Below, one piece after another: positions 56,765 through 64,000 of a DNA stretch of 64,000 bases. The notes beneath the pieces are model-generated. The model was given only the letters and a program-made list of their open reading frames with translations, searched no databases and was not told where the DNA came from. The stretch is from the NCBI RefSeq assembly GCF_038433205.1, contig NZ_JBCDNA010000002.1, positions 372,001-436,000 on the forward strand, given 5' to 3'. Every line of letters starts with the position of its first letter. The stretch's first letter is position 1. The position numbers and the translations under genes were made by a program. The stretch comes from Lutimonas vermicola (lineage in GTDB: Bacteria > Bacteroidota > Bacteroidia > Flavobacteriales > Flavobacteriaceae).

Positions 56765-57145
56765 ATGAACATACCGGAAGAATTAAAATACACCAAAGAC
56801 CACGAATGGGTAAAAATTGAAGGAGACACAGCAACAGTTGGTATTACTGATTTTGCTCAGGGAGAATTGGGAGACATTGTTTATGTTGACATTGAAACTG
56901 TCGATGAGACCATTGCACAAAATGAAGTTTTTGGAAGTGTAGAGGCAGTTAAAACAGTCTCTGACCTTTTTATGCCGATAAGCGGCGAGATTATTGAATT
57001 CAATGAACTTCTTGAAGAAGCACCTGAAAAAGTGAATACTGATGCTTACGGTGACGGATGGATGATCAAAATAAAAATTTCAGAACCCTCAGAAATCGAA
57101 AACCTGTTAGATGCTTCAGGATATAAAGAAATTATTGGAGCGTAA
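56765..57145 (+). CDS. gcvH: GcvH, glycine cleavage system H protein
   Basis: Lipoyl-carrying shuttle of the glycine cleavage complex. Lys63 in VEAVKTVSD is the lipoylation site. HEWVKIEGD and the C-terminal GDGWMIKI motif are present. Length 126 is standard. Other gcv genes are not in the window. It overlaps the following VanZ-like gene. Confidence 0.97.
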   Translation: MNIPEELKYTKDHEWVKIEGDTATVGITDFAQGELGDIVYVDIETVDETIAQNEVFGSVEAVKTVSDLFMPISGEIIEFNELLEEAPEKVNTDAYGDGWMIKIKISEPSEIENLLDASGYKEIIGA

Positions 57146-57503
57146 TGCTCTGTTCCTGGCTATTCTGGCTACATTGGTTTTAGCTTTTCTTAGCCTGAGT
57201 GCCATACCCAAAATAAATCTTGGACTCGGTATTAAATCGGGTGACAAATATTTACATTTTACGGCCTACTTCGGCCTTTCACTTTTATGGTATTTTGCCT
57301 TAAAAAAGAGAATCAACAAGAAGGTGTTCAATTTTTTTGTACCTTTAGCCTTGATCGTTTATGGCATCATTCTTGAAGGATTACAAAGTGGCTTAACCAC
57401 ATACAGAACAGGAGACATATATGATGCGATGGCCAACACAGCAGGTGTTATAGTAGCTTTGATAATATTCAACAGATTTATCAAATGGTGTGGGACAATT
57501 TAA
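57111..57503 (+). CDS. VanZ-like membrane protein
   Basis: 130 residues with four hydrophobic segments and VanZ-family landmarks: DKYLHFTAYFGLSLL after the first helix, EGLQSGLTTYRTGDIYDAMANTAG before the last. VanZ is linked to teicoplanin resistance in enterococci; the role in Bacteroidota is unknown. The frame from ATG 57111 overlaps gcvH by 35 bp; a TTG at 57135 would cut the overlap to 11 bp. It is usually found next to gcvH in Flavobacteriaceae. Confidence 0.8.
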   Translation: MLQDIKKLLERNALFLAILATLVLAFLSLSAIPKINLGLGIKSGDKYLHFTAYFGLSLLWYFALKKRINKKVFNFFVPLALIVYGIILEGLQSGLTTYRTGDIYDAMANTAGVIVALIIFNRFIKWCGTI

Positions 57504-57568
57504 AAATTACTTGTTTTTGTTCCAATTATTTCATTAAATTAGCGCAGTATAAAAAATTTTAACAGAAC

Positions 57569-58288
57569 ATGGAAGTAAAAAAGAACCCTAAAGCAAACCT
57601 AGAAAAACACAACAAGCAGTTTATGCTGTTAGGTTTAGCCCTTGCTTTAATTGTCATTTATATAGGGATAGAATGGAAAACTTTTGAAAGAAGCATCGCT
57701 GATCTGGGTATGGCTGACATTGCGGCTGAAGAGGAAATTGATATACCGATCACTGAAAGAATTCAGGAGATAAAACCACCGCCACCACCACCACCGGCTC
57801 CCGAAAAAATTGAAATCGTCGAGGATGAATCTGAAATTGAAGAAACAGTTCTTGAATCAACAGAGACCGATGAATCGGAAGCAGTTGAAGTTCTAGAAAT
57901 TGAAGAAATTGTTGAAGAGGAAGAAGTTTTGGATGACGTGCCTTTTGCCATCATTGAAAATGTGCCAGTATATCCGGGATGCAAAGGATCAAATGACGAA
58001 AAGAAAAAATGCATGGTTGAGCAAATAACCAAACATGTAAACAGAAAATACAATACCGGCCTTGCCGGAGACCTTGGATTGAGCCCGGGTAAGAAAAGGG
58101 TTTATGTTCAGTTTAAAATTGACAAAACAGGTAAAATAACTGATGTTAGAGCTAGAGGGCCACATGCCAGACTTGAAAAGGAAGCGATAAGAGTGGTTGA
58201 ATTATTACCTGATATGACGCCAGGAAAACAACGAGGAAGACCTGTTGGTGTAAAGTACACTTTGCCAATTACGCTTGTAGTTGAGTAA
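57569..58288 (+). CDS. TonB-like energy transducer (copy 1)
   Basis: 239 residues. One N-terminal membrane helix (about 22-40) precedes a proline run (PPPPPPPAP near 70-78), an acidic Glu-rich linker (about 80-125), and a C-terminal TonB domain (VYVQFKIDKTGKITDV). Just ahead of the TonB fold is the VYPGCKG motif with a Cys pair spaced nine residues apart. It would couple the inner-membrane proton-motive force to outer-membrane transporters; no exbB/exbD lie nearby. A promoter-like TTG-N21-TAAATTAG (57511-57542) precedes it and a terminator follows. Confidence 0.88.
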   Translation: MEVKKNPKANLEKHNKQFMLLGLALALIVIYIGIEWKTFERSIADLGMADIAAEEEIDIPITERIQEIKPPPPPPPAPEKIEIVEDESEIEETVLESTETDESEAVEVLEIEEIVEEEEVLDDVPFAIIENVPVYPGCKGSNDEKKKCMVEQITKHVNRKYNTGLAGDLGLSPGKKRVYVQFKIDKTGKITDVRARGPHARLEKEAIRVVELLPDMTPGKQRGRPVGVKYTLPITLVVE

Positions 58289-58304
58289 AAATTCATAAAT
58301 GAAG

Positions 58305-58342
58305 CATAAAAACCACCTGTCATCCGGCAGGTGGTTTTTTTT
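58305..58342 (+). terminator. Intrinsic terminator after tonB copy 1
   Basis: Stem AACCACCTG / CAGGTGGTT (58311-58319 and 58328-58336) with an eight-base loop, followed by a T run. It separates the two tonB-like genes into different transcripts. Confidence 0.88.
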
Positions 58343-58412
58343 ATTCAATGAACTCAACATTTTTATATCTTCATTAATCAGGGACTATCCTTGCAGCTAC
58401 CTGCTTATATTA

Positions 58413-58428
58413 CATGACAAATGTCATG
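58413..58428 (+). promoter_or_regulatory. CRP/FNR-family-type palindrome upstream of tonB copy 2
   Basis: Perfect 6-bp-arm inverted repeat CATGAC-AAAT-GTCATG. The TGAC-N4-GTCA core has the geometry of CRP/FNR-family operators. It is centred about 37 bp upstream of the end of a near-match -7 box (TAACTTAG, 58450-58457), so near -43 of the likely start point. Confidence 0.4.
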
Positions 58429-58482
58429 AAATTTCTTTGGACAAATTACTAACTTAGAGAGCATTGTCAATTTCGCCACGGT

Positions 58483-59214
58483 ATGTTAGTCAAAAAAAGC
58501 AGCAAGGCAAGGTTATCCCCATATAGAAAGCTTTTCTTCCAATTGGGTTTGGTTTTAACTTTACTGCTTATATACATTGCTTTGGAATGGAAAACTGTTG
58601 ACAGGTATATTAGTGATTTGGAGCAGATTACCATCGAAAATGAAGAATTTATTGAAATACCTATTACTCAAAGGATTTTAGAGATAAAACCACCGCCCCC
58701 TCCTCCACCTGCACCCGAAAAAATAGAAATTGTCACCAATGAAGAAGATATCATTGAAACAGTTTTAGAATCAACTGAAACAGACGAAACTGAATTCGTC
58801 GAAGTAACTGAATACGAAAAAATAGAAGAAATCATTGAAGAAGAGGAAATCGAAAAAGATGTTCCTTTTGCCATTATAGAAGAATCGCCTGTATACCCCG
58901 GATGTAAAGGAGACAAAAATGCTTTAAGACAATGCTTGCAGGATAAAATCAATAAACACGTCACAAAGCATTTTAGGGTCGATCTCGCCCAGGAATTGGG
59001 ACTTGAAGAGGGTAAGAAAAAAGTTTATGTTCAATTTAAAATTGATAAAACCGGAGAAATAGTCGACATAAGAGCCCGGGGACCACATGTACGTCTGGAA
59101 AAAGAAGCGATAAGGGTTGTTCAGCTTCTGCCCAGAATGACTCCTGGTAAACAAAGGACGAAACCGGTAAGGGTTTCGTATACGCTTCCTATCACACTGG
59201 AAGTTCTCAAATAA
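58483..59214 (+). CDS. TonB-like energy transducer (copy 2)
   Basis: 243 residues with the same plan as copy 1: membrane helix (about 20-38), EIKPPPPPPPAPEKIEIV, an acidic linker, VYPGCKG with a Cys-x9-Cys pair, and a TonB C-terminal domain (VYVQFKIDKTGEIVDI). Long blocks are identical to copy 1 (for example ETVLESTETDE), so it is a tandem paralog. It has its own upstream palindrome and is separated by a terminator, so the two copies are probably regulated differently. Confidence 0.88.
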   Translation: MLVKKSSKARLSPYRKLFFQLGLVLTLLLIYIALEWKTVDRYISDLEQITIENEEFIEIPITQRILEIKPPPPPPPAPEKIEIVTNEEDIIETVLESTETDETEFVEVTEYEKIEEIIEEEEIEKDVPFAIIEESPVYPGCKGDKNALRQCLQDKINKHVTKHFRVDLAQELGLEEGKKKVYVQFKIDKTGEIVDIRARGPHVRLEKEAIRVVQLLPRMTPGKQRTKPVRVSYTLPITLEVLK

Positions 59215-59375
59215 ATGATATTATATTAGCTGTAATTCCGATTTTAATTTCTAAAAACTTACTTGTCACGCGACCTGCTGTCATCAGTATTCCTCATGTA
59301 ATACATTTTCAACTAGTCGGATAAACTCAATAAAATCAACGACTTTGGGAAGTTTAAATGTTTCCTTATAGCAAC

Positions 59376-59404
59376 TTGCGTATCATTTTTAATTTGTAAA
59401 TTTG
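59376..59404 (+). promoter_or_regulatory. Predicted promoter of deoC
   Basis: TTG (59376-59378), 18-bp spacer, then TAAATTTG (59397-59404), an exact -7 match. The ATG follows at 59423. One of the best complete promoters in the window. The rest of the 208-bp gap after tonB copy 2 shows nothing. Confidence 0.55.
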
Positions 59405-59422
59405 AATCCCTAATTCATATAA

Positions 59423-60319
59423 ATGATTACAAATTTAAATAATCTTCCTTCCTATGACACTGTAGGCGTCATGGAACGCGTTGACAGATTCTGCAAAAGA
59501 AGCATTAAAAAATCTTCTAAGGTGGAAGGGCTGAAGTTGGCACTAAGCATGATAGACCTGACAACCTTGGAAGGTAAAGATACCCCTGGAAAAGTGAGGC
59601 AATTATGCTATAAAGCCATGCATTTACATGAAGGGCTCGAGAATATTCCCACTGTTGCAGCTGTCTGTGTCTATCCTACATATGTAAAAATTGCAAAAAA
59701 GGCCTTACTGAATTCCAATATACAGGTAGCGTCGGTAGCCACAGCCTTTCCTAGCGGACAATCAAGCAGAAGTACGAAAGTCATGGATACAAAATTTGCA
59801 GTTGACCAAGGTGCGGATGAAATTGATATGGTCATCTCAAGGGGTGAATTTTTGGCGGGCGAATATAATTTCGTCTATGACGAGATTGCCACCATTAAGG
59901 AAGCCTGCGGTGAAGCCCACCTGAAGGTTATTCTTGAAACAGGAGAATTAGAGACTTTGGACCAGGTACGAAAGGCAAGTGAAATTGCCATGCATGCGGG
60001 AGCGGATTTTATCAAAACCTCAACAGGTAAAATTCAGCCTGCAGCGACAATGCCTGTAACCTATGTCATGCTTGATGCCATAAAAGATTATTACATAAAA
60101 ACAGGTAAGATTATTGGAATGAAACCGGCTGGAGGAATTTCGACATCTAAAATTGCTTTGCAATATTTGGTGATGCTCAATGAAGTGTTGGGAGAAAAAT
60201 GGATGAATAAAACCTATTTTAGATTTGGGGCAAGCAGCCTGGCCAATGACATTCTGATGCAATTGGTAAAATCAGAAACAGGATATTACCAATCAGCTAA
60301 TTATTTTTCAAAGGATTAA
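59423..60319 (+). CDS. deoC: DeoC, deoxyribose-phosphate aldolase
   Basis: Class I aldolase splitting 2-deoxyribose-5-phosphate into acetaldehyde and glyceraldehyde-3-phosphate. The Schiff-base Lys198 lies in DFIKTSTGK and the second Lys234 in MKPAGGIS; ADEIDMV (131-137) holds the acidic relay residues. Length 298 is at the long end for the family, with about 35 extra N-terminal residues. It starts an apparent three-gene operon with two aldehyde-dehydrogenase genes (2-bp gaps), which makes sense because the aldolase releases acetaldehyde. Confidence 0.95.
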   Translation: MITNLNNLPSYDTVGVMERVDRFCKRSIKKSSKVEGLKLALSMIDLTTLEGKDTPGKVRQLCYKAMHLHEGLENIPTVAAVCVYPTYVKIAKKALLNSNIQVASVATAFPSGQSSRSTKVMDTKFAVDQGADEIDMVISRGEFLAGEYNFVYDEIATIKEACGEAHLKVILETGELETLDQVRKASEIAMHAGADFIKTSTGKIQPAATMPVTYVMLDAIKDYYIKTGKIIGMKPAGGISTSKIALQYLVMLNEVLGEKWMNKTYFRFGASSLANDILMQLVKSETGYYQSANYFSKD

Positions 60320-60321
60320 GC

Positions 60322-61788
60322 ATGAAAAAAGATTCAGATACACAAGTATTTAATGCTTCATGGAGTTATGAAGCAGCAACCGAGAGTAAAGATCACATTC
60401 AATTAAAAGAACAATATGAACTTTTTATCAATGGAGAATTCATACCTCCTGTGGATGGGAACTATTTTGAGACAATTAATCCGGCAGACAATCAGGTAAT
60501 TTCGAAAATTGCGGAGGCATCTGACGAAGATGTTGACAAAGCTGTGGTTGCTGCAGAAAAAGCATTTAAAAAATGGTCAGAAATGCCCGGCAAGGAACGG
60601 GGAAAGTATATTTTCAGGATTGCCAGGTTGATTCAGGAAAGAGCCAGGGAATTTTCGGTTATAGAAAGCCTTGATGGTGGTAAACCCATTCGGGAATCCA
60701 GAGATATAGATATACCCCTGGCTGCCAATCACTTTTTTTATTATGCCGGCTGGGCGGATAAACTGTCTTACGCCTTTCCAAACCGAAAAGTAAAACCTTT
60801 AGGAGTAGCGGGTCAGATCATTCCATGGAACTTCCCTCTGCTGATGGCAGCCTGGAAGATTGCTCCGGCTTTGGCCACAGGAAACACAGTTGTTCTTAAA
60901 CCCGCTGAAACCACTCCTTTAACGGCCCTGAAACTGGCCGAAATAATACAGGAAAGCGGATTGCCAAAAGGCGTGGTCAATATTGTAACCGGGGCGGGAA
61001 TCACCGGGGCGGCCATTGTTGAACATCCCCGTATCCAAAAAATAGCATTTACCGGATCAACCGCTGTTGGGAAATACATTCAAAAAGCAATAGCAGGAAC
61101 CGATAAAAAACTAACCCTTGAGCTGGGAGGAAAAGGGGCAAATATTATATTCGAGGATGCTGCAATTGACCAGGCCGTAGAAGGTATTATCAATGCAATC
61201 TTTTTTAACCAGGGACACGTATGTTGTGCAGGCTCCAGATTGTTTGTTCAGGAATCAGTGGCCAAATTGGTAATTGACAAGTTAAAAGACAGGATGAATT
61301 CTTTGATTCTGGGAGATCCCCTTGATAAAAACACCGATATAGGTGCCATCAATTCAAAGAAGCAACTTGAAACCATAGAAGGCTATATTAAGATTGGCCT
61401 TGACGAAGGCGGGGAAATTTATCAACCAGCCTGCATCATTCCTGAAATTGGAAACTGGTGCCCGCCTACCTTGTTCCTTAATGTCTCTCAGTCGCACAGA
61501 ATTGTTCAGGAAGAAATTTTTGGGCCCGTTTTGGCAATTCAAACCTTCAGAACTGTTGATGAGGTTATTGAGAAAGCAAATAATACTCCCTTTGGATTAT
61601 CTGCAGGGGTTTGGACCGAGAAAGGATCAAAGATTTTTTATATGACACAAAAATTAAGAGCCGGAGTGGTTTGGGCCAACACTTTTAACAAGTTTGATGC
61701 TACATCGCCTTTCGGAGGTTATAAAGAAAGTGGATTTGGAAGAGAAGGAGGTCTTCACGGCCTTAAACCATACCTAAAATTTGAATAA
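60322..61788 (+). CDS. NAD-dependent aldehyde dehydrogenase, active subunit (ALDH16-like N-terminal half)
   Basis: 488 residues with a complete ALDH active site: catalytic Cys301 (NQGHVCCAGSR), general base Glu267 (LELGG), Asn170 (IPWNFP) and the FTGSTAVG NAD motif. Probably oxidises the acetaldehyde made by DeoC (inference from the operon). It begins 2 bp after deoC and is followed 2 bp later by a shorter ALDH-like gene. Confidence 0.92.
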   Translation: MKKDSDTQVFNASWSYEAATESKDHIQLKEQYELFINGEFIPPVDGNYFETINPADNQVISKIAEASDEDVDKAVVAAEKAFKKWSEMPGKERGKYIFRIARLIQERAREFSVIESLDGGKPIRESRDIDIPLAANHFFYYAGWADKLSYAFPNRKVKPLGVAGQIIPWNFPLLMAAWKIAPALATGNTVVLKPAETTPLTALKLAEIIQESGLPKGVVNIVTGAGITGAAIVEHPRIQKIAFTGSTAVGKYIQKAIAGTDKKLTLELGGKGANIIFEDAAIDQAVEGIINAIFFNQGHVCCAGSRLFVQESVAKLVIDKLKDRMNSLILGDPLDKNTDIGAINSKKQLETIEGYIKIGLDEGGEIYQPACIIPEIGNWCPPTLFLNVSQSHRIVQEEIFGPVLAIQTFRTVDEVIEKANNTPFGLSAGVWTEKGSKIFYMTQKLRAGVVWANTFNKFDATSPFGGYKESGFGREGGLHGLKPYLKFE

Positions 61789-61790
61789 AT

Positions 61791-62651
61791 ATGAGCCGGT
61801 TAGACATACTTAAAACCTATAAATTATATATTGGCGGTAAATTCCCCAGAACCGAATCCGGGAGGTATTTTGCCTTAAAAGACAAAAAAGGCAAACTCAT
61901 TGCCAATATGTGTTTGGCTTCGCGAAAAGATTTCCGAAATGCCGTTGTTATAGCCAGAAAAGCCCAAAGTTCATGGGCCGGGGTCACTGCGCTCAACAAA
62001 GGACAAATACTTTACAGGATTGCTGAAATGCTGGAAGGAAGAAAGGAGCAATTTATCAAGGAGCTTCAACTTCAGGGAATCGGCAAGAAAAAGGCTACCG
62101 ACGAAGTAGAGGCATCAATTGACAGATTGGTTTATTATGCGGGTTGGAGTGATAAATATCAGCAAATTTTCAGTTCCGTAAATCCGGTGTCAAGTGCACA
62201 TTTTAATTTTTCGGCACCTGAACCGATGGGTCTACTGTCAGTAATTGCTCCCGAATATCAGGGCCTGTTAGGCCTGGTTTCGGTAATTGCTCCTGCCCTG
62301 GTTGGTGGAAATTCTATTGTTGTATTGGGTAGCAATACATTACCTCTTAGCGCCATCTCCTTGGCTGAGGTACTTCATTCTTCTGATGTCCCTGCAGGGG
62401 TCGTCAATATACTTACCGGTGATAAGAATGAATTAATCCCTCATATGGCGTCCCATATGGATGTGGATGGCATCATTTATTGCGGGAATGACGAGGAAGA
62501 GATAAAGCTTATCTCCGAATTGGCAAGCAGCAATGTCAAACGCACTATTATTTACAAAAAAAATGACTGGCTCAAGGATATGAATCAATCTCCCTATTTT
62601 ATCGAAAAAACGCTTGAAATAAAAACAACCTGGCATCCAACAAAAGTTTAA
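61791..62651 (+). CDS. Catalytically dead ALDH-like protein (ALDH16 C-terminal-domain-like)
   Basis: 286 residues matching only the NAD-binding half of aldehyde dehydrogenases. The frame ends before the catalytic Cys region and no GQxC motif exists. Segments SVIAPEYQGLLGLVSVIAPALVGGN, SSDVPAGVVNILTGD and the late VKRTIIYKKNDW resemble what I recall of the non-catalytic second domain of ALDH16. Paired with the preceding active ALDH it looks like a split ALDH16. It reads as a deliberate short gene, not a fresh truncation: clean start and stop, no frame damage. Its function is probably structural (dimer or oligomer contact). Confidence 0.75.
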   Translation: MSRLDILKTYKLYIGGKFPRTESGRYFALKDKKGKLIANMCLASRKDFRNAVVIARKAQSSWAGVTALNKGQILYRIAEMLEGRKEQFIKELQLQGIGKKKATDEVEASIDRLVYYAGWSDKYQQIFSSVNPVSSAHFNFSAPEPMGLLSVIAPEYQGLLGLVSVIAPALVGGNSIVVLGSNTLPLSAISLAEVLHSSDVPAGVVNILTGDKNELIPHMASHMDVDGIIYCGNDEEEIKLISELASSNVKRTIIYKKNDWLKDMNQSPYFIEKTLEIKTTWHPTKV

Positions 62652-62689
62652 GGGCAGTTCTTTAATCTATCAGCAAAAATTCTATTTCT

Positions 62690-63271
62690 ATGAATAAGCA
62701 AGCATATTTTGCACATGAAACAGCAGTTATCGACCAACCATGTATCATAGGTGAAGGCACTAAAATATGGCATTTTAGTCATATCATGGCCAACTGTAGC
62801 CTCGGGAAAAATTGTAATATCGGGCAAAATGTTGTTATTTCACCTGATGTCCATTTAGGAAATAATGTAAAGGTTCAAAACAATGTATCGATCTACACGG
62901 GGGTTATTTGTGAGGATGATGTATTTCTTGGTCCCTCTATGGTTTTTACCAATGTGATAAACCCCAGAAGTGCTGTAAACAGAAAAAACGAGTATATGAA
63001 AACTACTGTCAGGAAAGGAGCCAGTATTGGTGCCAATGCTACAATAGTTTGTGGTAATGACATCGGAGAATTTGCCTTTGTTGGGGCAGGAGCCGTGGTA
63101 GTCAAAGAAGTAAAGCCTTATGCGCTCGTAGTCGGCAACCCCTCAAAACAGATCGGATGGATCAGTGAATACGGGCAAAGGCTGTATTTTGATGAAGAGG
63201 GAATAGCCATTTGCTCTGAAAGCCATGAAAAATATGAATTAAAAAATAACCTTGTTCACAAAATAAATTAG
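62690..63271 (+). CDS. Left-handed beta-helix N-acetyltransferase (WbpD/WlbB-like)
   Basis: 193 residues of hexapeptide repeats from about 15 to 150 (IIGEGTKIWHFSHI, SLGKNCNIGQNVVI, RKGASIGANATIV, VGAGAVVVKEV), ending in VVGNPSKQIGWISE. The opening and the FTNVINPRS loop match the UDP-2-acetamido-3-amino-2,3-dideoxy-glucuronate N-acetyltransferase group (WlbB/WbpD), acetyl-CoA enzymes of surface-sugar synthesis. No other polysaccharide genes are present here, so the pathway is not confirmed. 38 bp after the ALDH-like gene. Confidence 0.82.
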   Translation: MNKQAYFAHETAVIDQPCIIGEGTKIWHFSHIMANCSLGKNCNIGQNVVISPDVHLGNNVKVQNNVSIYTGVICEDDVFLGPSMVFTNVINPRSAVNRKNEYMKTTVRKGASIGANATIVCGNDIGEFAFVGAGAVVVKEVKPYALVVGNPSKQIGWISEYGQRLYFDEEGIAICSESHEKYELKNNLVHKIN

Positions 63272-63276
63272 ATTTG
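63269..63276 (+). promoter_or_regulatory. Predicted -7 box for the RemB-like gene
   Basis: TAGATTTG matches TAnnTTTG exactly. It overlaps the stop codon of the acetyltransferase gene and lies 54 bp ahead of the ATG at 63331. Confidence 0.4.
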
Positions 63277-63330
63277 CAGCGTTTACTTAGTTGCATTGAA
63301 CCGTATTTTTCCCAACTGTATCCTATTCAT

Positions 63331-64000
63331 ATGAAAAAAATACTTTTATCCATTTCTCTTCTATTATGTGTCTCATTTTCACTAAGCGCCCAGGTATCAA
63401 AGCCCCCGGTTTACAGAGGTTGCGAAGAGACGTCTCTCAATGATCTTGAAGCTTGTTTTAATGATAAATTAAAAGCTGATATCCTAGAGGAGTTCAAGGT
63501 TCCTTCCATTGTGCAGGAAGCCGGATATAAAGGAAGAATCAAAATTGTATTTGTCGTTACCAAGGAAGGGAAATTTGAGGTACTCTATGTCAACGCTATG
63601 TATCCCGAACTTGAAGCAGAAGTGAATAGGGTATTTCAAACCTTACCCGATGTTCAGGGGCCAACATATAACGGACGTTCCATAGATGAACGCTACCAGC
63701 TCCCGCTTTCGATTCCATTGAGCGATAATAATAAGGAAATCGCAGTCGTGGAAGAAAAGAAAAATATTGAAGAAGAGATCCTGGATATTCAGACCACTTT
63801 GTTTCCTGAATTTCAAAGTGAACTAAATATACCCTTCGTACATCAGGAATACGATGACATCATCTATCATTTGAATATGGATGAGAATACACATACAGCT
63901 TCGAAACCCTATCTTTTCAATGAAGTAAAGCCCTATATCAATTTAGAAGCCAAAAGAACAAAAATTTTAAAAGACAAGGAATCATGGGGAGGCAGGAAAT
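63331..64000 (+). CDS. Exported protein with TonB-C-like domain, possibly RemB-related (partial)
   Basis: A signal peptide (1-21, ending SLSAQ) is followed by a domain resembling the TonB C-terminus (KPPVYRGCEE with a Cys pair ten apart, GRIKIVFVVTKEGKFEVL, LPLSIPL), then a segment FPEFQSELNIPFVHQEYDD and HTASKPYLFNEV that is reminiscent of proteins annotated as gliding-motility RemB. The frame is open at the window edge (223 codons visible). A gliding role is inferred from memory of family sequence only; an outer-membrane protein with an N-terminal TonB-C-like module is the safer description. Confidence 0.6.
   Translation, partial: MKKILLSISLLLCVSFSLSAQVSKPPVYRGCEETSLNDLEACFNDKLKADILEEFKVPSIVQEAGYKGRIKIVFVVTKEGKFEVLYVNAMYPELEAEVNRVFQTLPDVQGPTYNGRSIDERYQLPLSIPLSDNNKEIAVVEEKKNIEEEILDIQTTLFPEFQSELNIPFVHQEYDDIIYHLNMDENTHTASKPYLFNEVKPYINLEAKRTKILKDKESWGGRK

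Noticed and set aside
57763..58053. Long minus-strand ORF rich in Ser/Thr/Ile opposite tonB copy 1 (and a matching one opposite copy 2)
   Set aside because: Mirror of the Glu- and Pro-rich linker on the coding strand; an artefact of composition.
1..64000. Search for CRISPR arrays, insertion sequences, prophage, tRNA or rRNA genes and toxin-antitoxin or defence modules
   Set aside because: No regularly spaced repeats, transposase, integrase, tRNA-like cloverleaf or known defence domain was recognised by eye; a tRNA/ncRNA scan would be needed to exclude small RNAs.

Overview
The window comes from a member of the Bacteroidota, almost certainly a marine-type Flavobacteriaceae. The main signs are AT-rich DNA, a SprA gliding/type IX secretion gene, an alternative complex III (ActABCDEF) operon next to cytochrome oxidase genes, the ruvA-sprA-gcvH-vanZ order, TonB proteins with the flavobacterial YPGC motif, near absence of Shine-Dalgarno sites, and repeated -7 promoter boxes of the TAnnTTTG type. 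No rRNA, tRNA, insertion sequence, prophage or CRISPR array was seen.

Layout. 1-7.7 kb (minus strand): division and cell-wall (dcw) cluster mraZ-rsmH-ftsL-ftsI-murE-mraY-[murD remnant]-ftsW. The ftsW gene runs off the left edge. The murD slot holds only the C-terminal domain, in an open frame. mraZ is preceded by three MraZ-type direct repeats set over a clear promoter. 7.8-11.5 kb (plus): alpha/beta hydrolase, GH130-like lipoprotein, EngB GTPase and an RluA-family pseudouridine synthase. 11.5-14.7 kb (minus): LamB-like porin and a GapN-type aldehyde dehydrogenase, each with its own transcription signals. 14.8-21.6 kb (minus): branched-chain amino-acid operon ilvD-ilvB-ilvN-ilvC-(terminator)-ilvA. 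21.9-23.5 kb (minus): unknown helical-repeat protein. 23.6-28.5 kb (plus): leuA-leuB, a nitroreductase, cysE-cysM. 28.5-30.9 kb (minus): penicillin-acylase family enzyme.

31-42.5 kb (minus): respiratory block. actA-actB-actC-actD-actE-actF (quinol:cytochrome c oxidoreductase) ends at a strong terminator and is followed by coxB-coxA (aa3-type oxidase). Both units carry a TGAT-N4-ATCA palindrome (FNR/CRP-family type) upstream, so they may share a regulator. ActA has two tandem monoheme cytochrome domains fused to its N-terminus. 42.7-49.7 kb (plus): SPOR-domain protein, ruvB, a DUF4242/cyclase-like/AraC fusion regulator, queG, malic enzyme-phosphotransacetylase fusion and ruvA. 49.7-59.2 kb (plus): sprA, gcvH, vanZ-like and two tandem tonB-like genes. 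59.4-64 kb (plus): deoC, an active aldehyde dehydrogenase and a catalytically dead ALDH-like partner (together resembling a split ALDH16), a left-handed beta-helix acetyltransferase, and the start of an outer-membrane protein possibly related to RemB.

Most of the window is housekeeping. The points most worth checking are the truncated murD inside an otherwise intact dcw operon, the shared FNR-like boxes of the two respiratory units, the MraZ operator/promoter, the split ALDH16-like pair beside deoC, the DUF4242-cyclase-AraC fusion, and the small ORFs and terminator ahead of ilvD. I saw no clearly novel defence or mobile system.
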